In this document: in pieces, positions 8,806-17,799 of the stretch | Numbering within the stretch: position 1 is the stretch's first letter | Layout: each line of letters begins with the position of its first letter | Origin: Cysteiniphilum sp. JM-1 | Lineage (GTDB): Bacteria; Pseudomonadota; Gammaproteobacteria; Francisellales; Francisellaceae | Length of the DNA: 64,000 nucleotides | Reading direction: 5' to 3' | NCBI RefSeq assembly: GCF_008711525.1 | Contig: NZ_VXKS01000005.1 | Span: 85,402 to 149,401 of the forward strand | The notes under the pieces: generated by a model | What the model was told of the DNA's origin: nothing | Seen by the model: only the letters and a program-made list of their open reading frames with translations | Database searches by the model: none | Program-made: the position numbers and the translations under genes

Positions 8806-10061
8806 GGCTGATTACCTTTGGTTTGAGTTGCAAGAATATCTTTGTTTGAAAGGTTACCCCCTTTTAATATTGCATTAGTTAATGCATCAATATCGCTATT
8901 AATCACATCGACATTAACCGCATTGATTGCTGCTAAAGCAGTCACCATTTTCTTGCTTGAATCATCCGCTTTAAAATACTGCTCAAGTGTTTGCTTAAAC
9001 TGTGCTTTCACTTCAGCAAGCATCTGCGAGTTGTTATTAATCACCGCAAGTTTTAACTGCCAAATCAACTGATAAAGTCCAGCTAAAACTTTCATTTGCG
9101 CATGTTGGCTTAATAATAATTGGTCTTGCGGCTTGATTTTCTCAACTTGGATAAGTGACTTCATTTGTTGCCATGAGTGCGATAATGCATCCTGCCAATT
9201 ATTTTTTTGATTCTGTTGATTCATTTCATTCAAATCATTATTGCCTGAGTAATTATTTTTAGCCAAAGTCAATGGTGATTGAATGTGCAAGCTTGATAGT
9301 AATTGTTGTAGATTGTTAATTTTAATCAAGCTTTCATCAATACTTGGTTCATTATTAATTTGCGTCATCAATGCATCTAAAGCCGGCATCCATTTCGCTG
9401 CACCATCAACATTCATCAATAGTGTTTTTGCTTGATTTAAGAAAAATAAACTTTGCGCTTTACTGCCTAAAACCTGCCATGCCTGTTTGGCAAATTGCAG
9501 ATTAATAACAACGGCTTGCTTATGCATTTGCTGAATTTGTTGACTTAATTCTGAACTAGGAAGCAAATAGCTTTGTTTTAGTTGCGCGACATTTTGTGAT
9601 AGCTGCACTTGATTAAGCTGATTGGCTTTTAGTGCTTCAGACACCACATTTTGCTGACTTGTTTGCTTTGCCTTAAGATCATCAATCATCTTGGCTTGAT
9701 TATCAAGCTTTACCGTCTGAGCATCTAACTTACTTTGTAGAAGCTTCGCTGCTGTGTCATCGGTCTTAACAGGTGTTATCACCACTGATTCAAGTTTTTG
9801 TAAAGTCTGGTTGTAATTTTGCTGCTTATACAGTGCGAACATGCTTGCTGCCAAACCTAAAACCGCAAAAACAAATACCACAACAACAATAGCAATATAG
9901 CCTCGCCAGCAACTTATTTTATTTTCCTTATTGCCTTTTTTTGCAGTTTTGAGCTCTTCTTTAGGATTATTGACGATCACATTCTCATCGTTCTTTTTTG
10001 CCGCAACTGTCGTTTTGGCTAAATCAGCATCGTTATCCTCTTGGCTTCTTTTTTCTGACAT
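8802..10061 (-). CDS. hemX: HemX-type membrane protein
   Basis: Family annotated as putative uroporphyrin-III C-methyltransferase, though no methyltransferase motifs are visible. 419 residues: a charged cytoplasmic N-terminus, one membrane helix at about 55-78 (GYIAIVVVVFVFAVLGLA), a coiled coil to about 160, and a helical domain with QLAFAKQAWQVLG-like and LNQAKTLL elements typical of HemX. Position between hemD and hemY supports the call. Gln/Asn-rich composition is conspicuous. Confidence 0.85.
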   Translation of the reverse strand: MSEKRSQEDNDADLAKTTVAAKKNDENVIVNNPKEELKTAKKGNKENKISCWRGYIAIVVVVFVFAVLGLAASMFALYKQQNYNQTLQKLESVVITPVKTDDTAAKLLQSKLDAQTVKLDNQAKMIDDLKAKQTSQQNVVSEALKANQLNQVQLSQNVAQLKQSYLLPSSELSQQIQQMHKQAVVINLQFAKQAWQVLGSKAQSLFFLNQAKTLLMNVDGAAKWMPALDALMTQINNEPSIDESLIKINNLQQLLSSLHIQSPLTLAKNNYSGNNDLNEMNQQNQKNNWQDALSHSWQQMKSLIQVEKIKPQDQLLLSQHAQMKVLAGLYQLIWQLKLAVINNNSQMLAEVKAQFKQTLEQYFKADDSSKKMVTALAAINAVNVDVINSDIDALTNAILKGGNLSNKDILATQTKGNQP

Positions 10062-10075
10062 ACTGTCACATCCTC

Positions 10076-10816
10076 TTATCGTAGCTTAATGATCTGTGCT
10101 ACAAGCTGATCATGGGTTAAATTCTCTAACAGATATAATTTAACAAAACCTTGGCGTTTAGCCCAGTCCAACATTCGCCTATTTGTCACGGTAACCGTAC
10201 ATTTTTGCTGCCAATCACTAAAAATATCAAAAACAGGCATTGACGCTTTGAGTGCATCAAAGCTTGTATAAAGTAAAACTCTAGGATGTCTATTATACCA
10301 ATCAATCTGCTGCAGCTTCCTTAGCAAATCCCTTTTATCACAAGGTTTGCGCTCATAGCAATTGATCAGCGACAAACTTGCCGCTTGCTGTTGCAGGACA
10401 TTAGCTAATAACTCACGACCATCAGCACCTTTAATCAATAGGAAATGGCGATCACTTATCGATTGATTAGTATCCGAAAACATTGCTAATAGATGTTCTG
10501 AATCGGCTTTATCAGGATAATGCGCCTTGACACCATGCTTATGTAAGGCTAAAGCTGTCGCGCTACCAACTGCCCAGATAGTCGCATGAGCCATTACTGC
10601 ATGATCAGGATCAGCACTGAAAAATGACTCTACTGCATAGGTACTGGTAAAAATAATATCCGTATATGCAGCAGTTGGTATTTCAAAAGGAATATATTCA
10701 ATTGTAAACGGCTCAACTACCAACGCATAAACTTCATGAAAACAAAGTGTATCAACCAGCAAAGAAGCCTTTGGTTCAGGTCTAAAAACAATAATCTCAG
10801 GCGCTAACATCGACAT
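10076..10816 (-). CDS. hemD: Uroporphyrinogen-III synthase
   Basis: Cyclises hydroxymethylbilane to uroporphyrinogen III in haem synthesis. 246 residues. The sequence is poorly conserved in this family, but IIFTSTYAVESFF, IWAVGSATALALHKHGV, HFLLIKGADGRELLANVL, and the C-terminal VTVTNRRMLDWAKRQGF match the expected two-domain layout. The 3' neighbours hemX and hemY confirm it. The start overlaps sufE by 20 bases. hemC, normally just upstream, is not here. Confidence 0.88.
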   Translation of the reverse strand: MSMLAPEIIVFRPEPKASLLVDTLCFHEVYALVVEPFTIEYIPFEIPTAAYTDIIFTSTYAVESFFSADPDHAVMAHATIWAVGSATALALHKHGVKAHYPDKADSEHLLAMFSDTNQSISDRHFLLIKGADGRELLANVLQQQAASLSLINCYERKPCDKRDLLRKLQQIDWYNRHPRVLLYTSFDALKASMPVFDIFSDWQQKCTVTVTNRRMLDWAKRQGFVKLYLLENLTHDQLVAQIIKLR

Positions 10817-11222
10817 ATTTCTGTGCCGTACCGTAGATATAATTAATCATTGCGTGCAGTCCATTGTTGCGCGTTGGACTTAGATGTTTTGCTAAGCCAA
10901 TTTCACTCATAAAGTCAGTATCTGAAGATACAATTTCTTTTGGCGTTGATCCGCTATAGACTTTAAGCAACAATCCAATTAAGCCTGAAACAATTGCCGC
11001 ATCACTAACTGCATAGAACGTAAGCTTACCATCATCCAATATGGCATCAAACCATACTTGTGATTGACAGCCTTTAACCATATGCGCTTCATCTTTTTTG
11101 TCCTCTGGGAATGGCTCAAGACTTTTGCCTAAACCAATAAGATAGGCGTATTTATCACTCCAGTCATCAAAGAAATCAAAATCATCAACGATTGCCTGTT
11201 GGCGTTTTTTAATTGTCATCAT
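10797..11222 (-). CDS. sufE: SufE-family cysteine desulfurase sulfur acceptor
   Basis: Accepts persulfide sulfur from a SufS/CsdA-type desulfurase for Fe-S cluster assembly. 141 residues. The sulfur-accepting cysteine sits in VKGCQSQVWFDA (about residue 51), and GLIGLLLKVYSG and GLAKHLSPTRNNGLHAMI are typical of the family. No sufS or csdA lies in the window, so SufE versus CsdE cannot be settled. It takes the place usually held by hemC upstream of hemD. Confidence 0.92.
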   Translation of the reverse strand: MMTIKKRQQAIVDDFDFFDDWSDKYAYLIGLGKSLEPFPEDKKDEAHMVKGCQSQVWFDAILDDGKLTFYAVSDAAIVSGLIGLLLKVYSGSTPKEIVSSDTDFMSEIGLAKHLSPTRNNGLHAMINYIYGTAQKYVDVSA

Positions 11223-11277
11223 CTATCCAGTATTTTTTCGTGACAAGCCTTGCACTCAAGCGCTTCATCACACATGT

Positions 11278-11811
11278 CTATTCTTTAATTTTTTTCTCTA
11301 GCAAGCCAACAAACACCAAAATAAGTGCCGAAACTAAAAACGTCAAATGTAGTACAACATACCACAGTAACTCACGATTTGATAATTGTGGGATATCTAG
11401 GAATTGTTTTAACAATGAAATCGATGAAATTGCTACAATTGAGCCTGCAATTTTAAGTTTCACACCGGTATGTGATAAACGCTTAATCCAAATAGGCTCA
11501 CCAGATTTATGCTCAACATCAATTTTTGAGACAAAATTCTCATAACCACTGATAATGACAATAACAATCAGGTTTGCCACCAAAACAGTATCACAGAGTG
11601 TCAACCCCAGAACGATAAGCTCATGCGGCTTAAGTACATTGAGACTAGTAAAAAGGTGCAACACCTCATTCGCCATTTGATACACAAATGCTAAAAGCAC
11701 CAATATCAAAATAAGATAAATCGGTGCTTGAATCCAACGACTAGCAAAAACAATACGCTCCAGAAAGACTTCCAGATAGCTCAATCTGCCATCTTTTTTG
11801 TTATTTGACAT
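11278..11811 (-). CDS. YqhA/UPF0114-family inner membrane protein
   Basis: 177 residues with about four hydrophobic helices (WIQAPIYLILILVLLAFVY; ELIVLGLTLCDTVLVANLIVIVIISGYENFV; a third near VKLKIAGSIVAISSISLL; a fourth at the C-terminus). The start LERIVFASRWIQAPIYL and the ISGYENFVSKID segment match the UPF0114 family. Function unknown. It sits alone between sufE and tolC. The RBS is weak. Confidence 0.8.
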   Translation of the reverse strand: MSNNKKDGRLSYLEVFLERIVFASRWIQAPIYLILILVLLAFVYQMANEVLHLFTSLNVLKPHELIVLGLTLCDTVLVANLIVIVIISGYENFVSKIDVEHKSGEPIWIKRLSHTGVKLKIAGSIVAISSISLLKQFLDIPQLSNRELLWYVVLHLTFLVSALILVFVGLLEKKIKE

Positions 11812-11834
11812 TTAGAATATGCCTTCTGTTAACA

Positions 11835-13256
11835 CTAAATTTTACTGCTGCTTTTAGTGGAAACTTTATCAGCAGTGAGCCATTTATTAATCGCATCAAT
11901 ATCTTTATAGCTAATCACACCCGCTGTATTCTTAAGTGTTAATAGATCATTGATATAATCATATTTAGCTTGCGCGTACTGTTGCTGCGCTTGGAAAAGC
12001 TGTTGCTGTTGTTGTAAAAGATCAACAATCGTATGTGTTCCCACTTCATAACCGGCTTTCATTGCTTTAACAGAAGCTTCCGCGGCAATAACTGCCTGTT
12101 TATAAGCTTCCACTTGAGCAATGTCAGATAAAACCGTCAAATAAGCTGTCTTTAACTGGCTTTCAGTCGCACGCTCAGCTTCTAACAAAGTGTATTTTGA
12201 CGCTTCTTTAGTATATTGCTGCTGTTTTAATGACGCGTAATCACTACCACCGTTTAATACATTCCAAGATACACCTACACCCACAGATGCACTGTTACTC
12301 CCTGATGTGTAATTAGTGTTTTGATAACTTAATCCTCTTGACGCTTTGGCTGTTAGTGTCGCTGCAGGCAAGAAATTACCCCATAAACCACTAACACCTG
12401 CTTTAGCTGCTTCTAAAAGAAACTGATTCTGGACGATGTTATAGTTTTGCTTCAAGGCAATGTCCATCCATTTATCCATATTATCAGGATCCGGCTTATC
12501 AAATGGAAACTTATCACTTAGATTCTCAACGGCAGTCACTGACTGACCAATAATTTGACTTAATGCAGCATATGATGTTGCTAGATCATTCTTTGCCTGA
12601 ACTGTTGCCGCTACAGCTTGCTCATATTGCGCTTTAATTGCCTGAACATCGGTAATGGCTGATAATCCAACCTTGTATTTCTCTTGTGTTTGACTTAATA
12701 GCTCTTTGTTCCATGATTGGTTCGCTTCTGCATACGCTAGGTTATCTTGCGCTTGCAATACCGCAAAATAAGCACTGGCAACATTGGTAATTAAACTTGC
12801 TTGCGCCATGGCAAAGGTAATCGCATCAGCTTTTGCCTGATAGCTTGCGTAATTATAACCACCCCAAGCACCCCAGTTAAAAAGTGCTTGCGTTGCCGTT
12901 AAGCTTGGTGATTGTGTAAAGTATTTTGATTTTTGACCCTCGGATGCATTTGCACTCGAGCTGTAATTGCCTTGTGCATTATAGCCTAGTGTGATGTTTG
13001 GCAAGAGCTTACCTAATGCGGCAGGCACTGCCTCTTGGCTTGAATTAAATGTCGCCTCAGCTGCAAGGTATTGCGCATTTTGCTTTTGCGCTAACTGATA
13101 AATGCCTGACAGGTTTTGTGCTTGTGTTTGCGGAGCATCCGCTGCACTTGACTTTGCTGTAGTTGCTACTTGTGCTGGTACCACTGCAGTTGAAGGCTCT
13201 GCTGATGCATATCCCAAGACAAGCAGTCCACTCATTATTAAGGTGATTTTTTTCAT
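11835..13256 (-). CDS. tolC: TolC-family outer membrane efflux protein
   Basis: Trimeric outer-membrane channel for drug efflux and type I secretion. 473 residues: signal peptide ending near YASA-EP, then two OEP halves, each with a long helix pair and a short barrel strand. The internal repeat is visible (QAQDNLAYAEANQSWNKELL in the first half; AAEASVKAMKAGYEVGTHTIVDLLQ in the second). The region before the first helix is Ala/Thr/Gln-rich. It is followed upstream by pcm, a pairing also known in Francisella. No inner-membrane pump genes are adjacent. Confidence 0.93.
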   Translation of the reverse strand: MKKITLIMSGLLVLGYASAEPSTAVVPAQVATTAKSSAADAPQTQAQNLSGIYQLAQKQNAQYLAAEATFNSSQEAVPAALGKLLPNITLGYNAQGNYSSSANASEGQKSKYFTQSPSLTATQALFNWGAWGGYNYASYQAKADAITFAMAQASLITNVASAYFAVLQAQDNLAYAEANQSWNKELLSQTQEKYKVGLSAITDVQAIKAQYEQAVAATVQAKNDLATSYAALSQIIGQSVTAVENLSDKFPFDKPDPDNMDKWMDIALKQNYNIVQNQFLLEAAKAGVSGLWGNFLPAATLTAKASRGLSYQNTNYTSGSNSASVGVGVSWNVLNGGSDYASLKQQQYTKEASKYTLLEAERATESQLKTAYLTVLSDIAQVEAYKQAVIAAEASVKAMKAGYEVGTHTIVDLLQQQQQLFQAQQQYAQAKYDYINDLLTLKNTAGVISYKDIDAINKWLTADKVSTKSSSKI

Positions 13257-13285
13257 CTATTTACCTAACCTTTTATCATTATTAC

Positions 13286-13954
13286 CTAAAATTGAAATGT
13301 CTTATCTTGTAACCTTTGCCCTACTGGCTTATAAACATCAAAAGTTGACATTTGCTGGTAAGATCCATCTGTATTCTTTTGTACCAAAACAGCCTTAGCA
13401 TAGCTATCTTTTTCTAGAAAGTACAACATTCTACCATTGGCAGCGAGATATTTTAGATAATCGGTAGGCTCTGATTTTTGCATCTCTTTAACAATCACTA
13501 AATCAAACACATTATGTTGTTGGAGTAATTGATTTAAAGCATCAATTTTATTTTCTTTATTCACATGATATTTAGCATTGTAAACACCAATCGTTTTTAA
13601 TGCATTTTTGACGTGATTTAACATATCTTCATGCTGATCGACGACATCAACGAGCTTAGTAAGCTTTGCTAAAAGTGCAGTTAAGTAACCACTGCCACAG
13701 CCAATCTCAAGTACTCTTTCATGCTTTTTAGGTTGCAGCAATTGCAGCATTTTAGTCACTGTTTGCGGTGTCAACTCATATTGATGATGATTAAGAGGAA
13801 TCTCAACCTCTGAATATGCCACCTCTTTGTAATTGCTAGGGACAAAAACCTCACGTGGGGTATCAATGATCACACTGAGCAAATCACCGTAGGGCACACC
13901 TAATGTGCGTATCTGCTGTTTGATCATATTCTCTTTTGCAAGCTCTATATTCAT
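13286..13954 (-). CDS. pcm: Protein-L-isoaspartate O-methyltransferase family protein
   Basis: SAM-dependent methyltransferase of the PCMT family (repair of isoaspartyl residues). I chose ATG 13954, with AAAAGG 8 bases upstream; a TTG lies 6 bases further out. About 222 residues: NMIKQQIRTLGV at the start, LTPQTVTKMLQLLQP, then motif I VLEIGCGSGYLTALLAKL. The C-terminal half is more divergent than classical Pcm (no clear GGRLVIPVG; NGRMLYFLEKDS instead), so the substrate is uncertain. Confidence 0.82.
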   Translation of the reverse strand: MNIELAKENMIKQQIRTLGVPYGDLLSVIIDTPREVFVPSNYKEVAYSEVEIPLNHHQYELTPQTVTKMLQLLQPKKHERVLEIGCGSGYLTALLAKLTKLVDVVDQHEDMLNHVKNALKTIGVYNAKYHVNKENKIDALNQLLQQHNVFDLVIVKEMQKSEPTDYLKYLAANGRMLYFLEKDSYAKAVLVQKNTDGSYQQMSTFDVYKPVGQRLQDKTFQF

Positions 13955-14243
13955 GCACAAAACCTTTTTTCTTTTTTGCTTTCTTTATATTTTAAGTCTA
14001 AACCAATTTGGTCAGTGGCAACTTAGTCACTTCCACTTTTAAGTGAAGCGCACTATATCATAATTTAGTGCTGGTTATTCTAAATGCATTAGTTAAGATA
14101 TTCAAATACTGTTAGCGCTTATTACATCGCTTTTAAATGACGTATTCAGCTCAATATAAAAGAGTTTTTAGATTTTCCTAAATTTTAGCTGGACAGATCA
14201 CAGTTACGCATGTATCGTTACACTAATACAAAAATTTGGTCGG
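13955..14243. other. Divergent intergenic region pcm / trpR
   Basis: 289 bases between two divergently transcribed genes, containing the presumed promoters of both. The trpR-proximal part has a promoter-plus-palindrome arrangement described separately. In the middle, TAGTCACTTCCACTTTTAAGTG carries the short palindrome CACTTTTAAGTG. No small open frame with a convincing RBS was seen. Confidence 0.5.
14190..14229 (+). promoter_or_regulatory. Candidate trpR promoter with overlapping Trp operator
   Basis: TGGACA (14190-14195) and TATCGT (14213-14218) are 17 bases apart, 26 bases before the trpR ATG. Over the -10 box lies GTATCGTTACACTAATAC (14212-14229), an imperfect palindrome with GTAT/ATAC ends. 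Known TrpR operators have the form GTACT-N8-AGTAC and commonly overlap the -10 of trpR itself. Autoregulation is therefore plausible, but the core of the site departs from the enterobacterial consensus. Confidence 0.4.
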
Positions 14244-14525
14244 ATGATCATGGAATCCAACTGGAAAAGTTTAGTTAAACTGTTACAACAAACAAATGAT
14301 GAAACTGAAATGACAAAATTATTGGATTTTTTGTTCACACTTGAGGAAAAACATCAGATATCTAATCGCTATGCTTTAGCGGAGCTTATGATATTAGGTG
14401 AGAAACCGCAACGTGAAATTGCTAAGAATCTCGGGGTCAGCATTAGCACTGTAACGCGTTGTTCTAACGCATTGAAAGTGTTACCTGACGAAATAAAACA
14501 AAAGTTCATACAACCACAAAGCTAA
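14244..14525 (+). CDS. trpR: Trp operon repressor TrpR
   Basis: Tryptophan-responsive HTH repressor. 93 residues, matching the usual length of about 100. LLDFLFTLEEKHQISNRYALAELMILGEKPQREIAKNLGVSISTVTRCSNALK follows the TrpR pattern, with the HTH at about residues 57-80 and the REIAKNLGVSISTVTR recognition unit. Two in-frame ATGs (14244, 14250) are equally usable. No trp biosynthesis genes are in the window. The following GNAT gene starts 28 bases later. Confidence 0.9.
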   Translation: MIMESNWKSLVKLLQQTNDETEMTKLLDFLFTLEEKHQISNRYALAELMILGEKPQREIAKNLGVSISTVTRCSNALKVLPDEIKQKFIQPQS

Positions 14526-14552
14526 AAAAAGCCAATACTTAAGGAGCGCTTT

Positions 14553-15053
14553 ATGACGATTCAAGCACTAACAAAAGCACATCAATCACAAGTTCAACAA
14601 CTTTTTGCTGATGTAAACTTTTTTAATGCTGAATGGTTTTTTAGTCCAAGACAGCTCTTTTTTGGCTTTTTTACCAAGAGCAACGAACTGACCGGCGTTG
14701 CTCACATTGAAATCTATCACAACGCCATGATTGTCAAAACATTGACAACACACAAAGCACACCGCAATCAAAAAATTGCAGCGAAATTACTAGCCCATAT
14801 TGAACAGCTTGCTGATAAGCTTAATTGCGATGCGTTATATGCATTTACACAATTTGGTGCAAACTACCTTGAGTGCAGTGGTTTTGAGCAAACAATCAAG
14901 ACCAAACTGTCACTACAAATGCGTGATTATATGTCTAATCACAACTTAAGCGACACAATCATTATGAAAAAGGTATTATCCAACGCAAAAAAGTATCTAA
15001 TGCGGCAAGAATCGCTAACAACTCAAGCCCAATTGAGTCATCTTGTCGCATAA
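14553..15053 (+). CDS. GNAT-family N-acetyltransferase
   Basis: 166 residues, RBS AGGAG 7 bases before the ATG. A GNAT fold is suggested by the strand-loop-helix of motif A (TLTTHKAHRNQKIAAKLLAHIEQLA, quoted in part: RNQKIA replaces the usual RGxGIG) followed by CDALYAFTQFGANYLECSGFEQ, the typical end of the fold. The substrate cannot be inferred. It may be cotranscribed with trpR. Confidence 0.65.
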   Translation: MTIQALTKAHQSQVQQLFADVNFFNAEWFFSPRQLFFGFFTKSNELTGVAHIEIYHNAMIVKTLTTHKAHRNQKIAAKLLAHIEQLADKLNCDALYAFTQFGANYLECSGFEQTIKTKLSLQMRDYMSNHNLSDTIIMKKVLSNAKKYLMRQESLTTQAQLSHLVA

Positions 15054-15118
15054 ATTAATTTCTTGATTTAAATACGTCTATTTAACTACCTATGCAAATA
15101 TTATCAGGTATTTTTTGA

Positions 15119-15172
15119 GATCCTCGTATCAAGTCCGAGAATTGTCATATTCGGGCTTGACCCGAATATCCA
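15119..15172. repeat. REP-like double-hairpin element
   Basis: In the convergent gap between the GNAT gene and murG. The right half is a perfect hairpin ATATTCGGG-CTTGA-CCCGAATAT (15147-15169); the left half CTCG-TATCAAGTC-CGAG forms a second, shorter one with a related loop (TCAAGTC versus CTTGACC). This composition is common in proteobacterial intergenic REP or small palindromic elements. It may also end transcription from both sides, but there is no T-tract. Only this copy was seen in the window. Confidence 0.55.
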
Positions 15173-15211
15173 TCATTACCAAGAAACTATTGTTTAGACA
15201 CTCACTTGCAT

Positions 15212-16315
15212 TCAACCAGCAAGATATTTTTTAATCTCTGCTACAACTTTTTCGACAGCATCTAACTTTGCAACACCTTTTGCATGACTCGACATTTTCT
15301 CAAGCTCGGCACGATTCATGTCCATTGCACGCACAAAAGCCATTAACTTTTGCGCATTAAAATTCTGCTCACGAATACAAATCGCCGCCTCTGCCTGAAC
15401 TAGAAATTGCGCATTGTGATATTGATGATCATCTACCGCTTGGGAAAAAGGCACAAAAAAAGCAGGCACTCCCGCACAAGCAACTTCAGAAACAGTTAGA
15501 GCGCCTGCTCGACAAACAACGATATCTGCCCATTGATAAGCTGCTGCCATATCACTAATAAAAGGTTCAACTTTAAGCTCACACTTATAATCAGCGCATA
15601 CTTCATCATAGGCGTCTTTTGTCTCTTCATAAGTCCTCTCACCTGTTTGGTGCCACAGATTAACGCAAGCATCTTTCGGCAAGTCACGCACGAACTCTGG
15701 CATCGCGTCATTTAATATCTTAGCCCCTTGACTACCCCCTAACACCAAAACATTTAACACATGCTTATAAAAATCATGCTTTTGCTCATGCAACACCTTA
15801 ATCTCATCACGAATCGGATTACCAATCACCTCAATACTTGACTTTGCTTTAAAGGCACTTGTTGGAAAGGCACACAACACTTTACGAGCAAATTTAGCGA
15901 GTGTTTTATTGGTCATCCCTGGACGCGCGTTTTGCTCATGAATGATTAAAGGCACACGCATAAGGCGAGCTGCTAGACCACCAGGTCCTGCTGCATAGCC
16001 ACCAAAACCAACAACCACTTTGACTTTTTGCTTACGAATAACACGCATTGCCTGTAAGACTGCATAACTCAAACTAAAGGGTAAGCTTAATTTTTTGAGC
16101 ATGCCTTTTTTACGCACGCCACGAACAGATAGATAAAACAGTGGATAACGCTCACCAACTAGTTTAGTCTCAAGACCGTATTCAGTACCAAGCCATGATA
16201 CCTCAACATTTTGACGTTTAAGTTCATCTGCTACCGCTAACGCTGGGAATATATGCCCACCAGTTCCTCCTGCCATGATAAGCACACTGTGTTTTGAATT
16301 ATGATTATGCTTCAT
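15212..16315 (-). CDS. murG: Undecaprenyl-PP-MurNAc-pentapeptide GlcNAc transferase MurG
   Basis: Makes lipid II from lipid I at the cytoplasmic face of the inner membrane. 367 residues: MAGGTGGHIFPALAVADEL near the N-terminus, VVGFGGYAAGPGGLAARL, IHEQNARPGMTNK, VLGGSQGAKILND, and the UDP-GlcNAc-binding VCRAGALTVSEVACAGVPAFFVPF with the acidic Gln/Asp pair QAVDDHQ. Good RBS AAGGG before the ATG. It stands alone here, away from a dcw (division and cell wall) cluster. Confidence 0.97.
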   Translation of the reverse strand: MKHNHNSKHSVLIMAGGTGGHIFPALAVADELKRQNVEVSWLGTEYGLETKLVGERYPLFYLSVRGVRKKGMLKKLSLPFSLSYAVLQAMRVIRKQKVKVVVGFGGYAAGPGGLAARLMRVPLIIHEQNARPGMTNKTLAKFARKVLCAFPTSAFKAKSSIEVIGNPIRDEIKVLHEQKHDFYKHVLNVLVLGGSQGAKILNDAMPEFVRDLPKDACVNLWHQTGERTYEETKDAYDEVCADYKCELKVEPFISDMAAAYQWADIVVCRAGALTVSEVACAGVPAFFVPFSQAVDDHQYHNAQFLVQAEAAICIREQNFNAQKLMAFVRAMDMNRAELEKMSSHAKGVAKLDAVEKVVAEIKKYLAG

Positions 16316-16509
16316 GCCATCCCTTATCTATGTCATCTCACAAATTTTGCTAAATTGTACAGCACATCTTATCTGCAGCAAATGATTATGCGCTAATTTA
16401 TATATACACATATAATATACGCTTAGCAAATAACACCTGCAAAATGATTTCCTAATGATATACTGACGAGCATCTAAAATTTATAAACTTAATGCCGAAG
16501 GAATCCTGG
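16316..16509. other. Divergent intergenic region murG / purD
   Basis: 194 bases with the promoters of two divergent genes. A perfect -10 box TATAAT lies at 16411-16416 on the plus strand, in a very AT-rich stretch, but no good -35 box sits 17 bases upstream of it. GATATACT near 16458 is a second plus-strand -10 candidate for purD. The frame of purD is open from 16492, but that leading ATG has no RBS. Confidence 0.4.
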
Positions 16510-17799
16510 ATGAAAATATTAGTTATTGGTAATGGTGGTCGTGAACACGCACTGGCGTGGAAACTTGCTCAATCTGAGCATGCTACACATATCTATGTCG
16601 CTCCTGGCAATGCCGGCACTGAGCGCGAGGATAAGGTCAGCAATGTTGACATTGCGGTGACTGATATTCCGCACTTAATAAACTTTGCCAAAGATAACGA
16701 AATTGAGTTAACTATCGTGGGACCTGAATTACCCCTTAGTCTTGGGGTTGTCGATGAATTTGAAGCGCACGGTTTAAACTGCTTGGGACCGAAAAAGCAA
16801 TGCGCACAACTGGAATCCTCTAAAGCCTTTAGTAAAGACTTTATGACCAAATACAATATACCAACAGCCCGCTATCAAAACTTCACCGAAGTTGACAAAG
16901 CCAAAACATATCTCAAAGAAATGAGCTTACCCGTTGTTATCAAAGCCAGTGGCTTAGCTGCAGGCAAGGGCGTTGTTATTGCCCAAACCATGGATGAAGC
17001 CCAAAGCACGATCGAAGACATGCTTGAAGGAAATCGCTTTGGTGATGCCGGTTGCGAGATTGTTGTCGAAGAGTTCCTTAATGGCGAGGAAGCAAGCTTT
17101 ATTGTGCTGTGTGATGGTACACATGCGCTAGCAATGGCAAGCTCCCAAGATCACAAAGCACGTGATAATGGTGATAAAGGACCAAACACTGGTGGCATGG
17201 GCGCTTACTCGCCAGCACCCATTGTTACCAATGAAGTTCATCAACAAGTCATGCAACAGATTATTCAACCTGTCCTTGATGGCATGAAAAATGAAGGTGA
17301 AGCTTATAAGGGCTTCTTGTATGCTGGGCTCATGATTATGCCAAATGGCGAGATCAAAACATTGGAGTTTAATTGCCGCTTTGGCGACCCTGAAACACAA
17401 CCTATTATGATGCGTTTAGAGTCTGATTTAGTTGAACTTGCATTTGCTGCATTAAATGAAGAGCTTGACGAATATGAAGCTCACTGGAATCCAAGCACAG
17501 CCCTAGGCGTGGTCATGGCAGCAGGCGGCTATCCTAACAACTATAATACTGGGGATATTATTATTGGACTTGATCAAGCACATCAAACTAACAGTAAAGT
17601 CTTTCATGCTGGCACCAAGCGCGATGGGGTAAGTATTGTCACCAACGGCGGGCGTGTACTTTGCGCTACTGCTTTAGGCAATGATATTGAAGAAGCCTAT
17701 GCTCATGCTTATAAATTGGTTGATAGCATTACTTGGCAGAATGAATATCACCGCACAGACATTGGTAAAAAAGCATTTTCCAAAACCTCAACACATTAA
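16510..17799 (+). CDS. purD: Phosphoribosylamine--glycine ligase PurD
   Basis: GARS, the second step of de novo purine synthesis. Start chosen at ATG 16510 (MKILVIGNGGREHALAW) because GAAGGA lies 7-8 bases upstream; the in-frame ATG at 16492 would put that box inside the gene. 429 residues, the family length. ATP-grasp features: LPVVIKASGLAAGKGVVIA, EEFLNGEEAS, DHKARDNGDKGPNTGGMGAYSP, EFNCRFGDPETQ. The last 4 bases overlap the convergent cupin gene. Confidence 0.97.
   Translation: MKILVIGNGGREHALAWKLAQSEHATHIYVAPGNAGTEREDKVSNVDIAVTDIPHLINFAKDNEIELTIVGPELPLSLGVVDEFEAHGLNCLGPKKQCAQLESSKAFSKDFMTKYNIPTARYQNFTEVDKAKTYLKEMSLPVVIKASGLAAGKGVVIAQTMDEAQSTIEDMLEGNRFGDAGCEIVVEEFLNGEEASFIVLCDGTHALAMASSQDHKARDNGDKGPNTGGMGAYSPAPIVTNEVHQQVMQQIIQPVLDGMKNEGEAYKGFLYAGLMIMPNGEIKTLEFNCRFGDPETQPIMMRLESDLVELAFAALNEELDEYEAHWNPSTALGVVMAAGGYPNNYNTGDIIIGLDQAHQTNSKVFHAGTKRDGVSIVTNGGRVLCATALGNDIEEAYAHAYKLVDSITWQNEYHRTDIGKKAFSKTSTH

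Noticed and set aside
15119..15172. CRISPR repeat
   Set aside because: One composite palindrome only, with no array of equal-length repeats and spacers; no cas gene was seen in the window.
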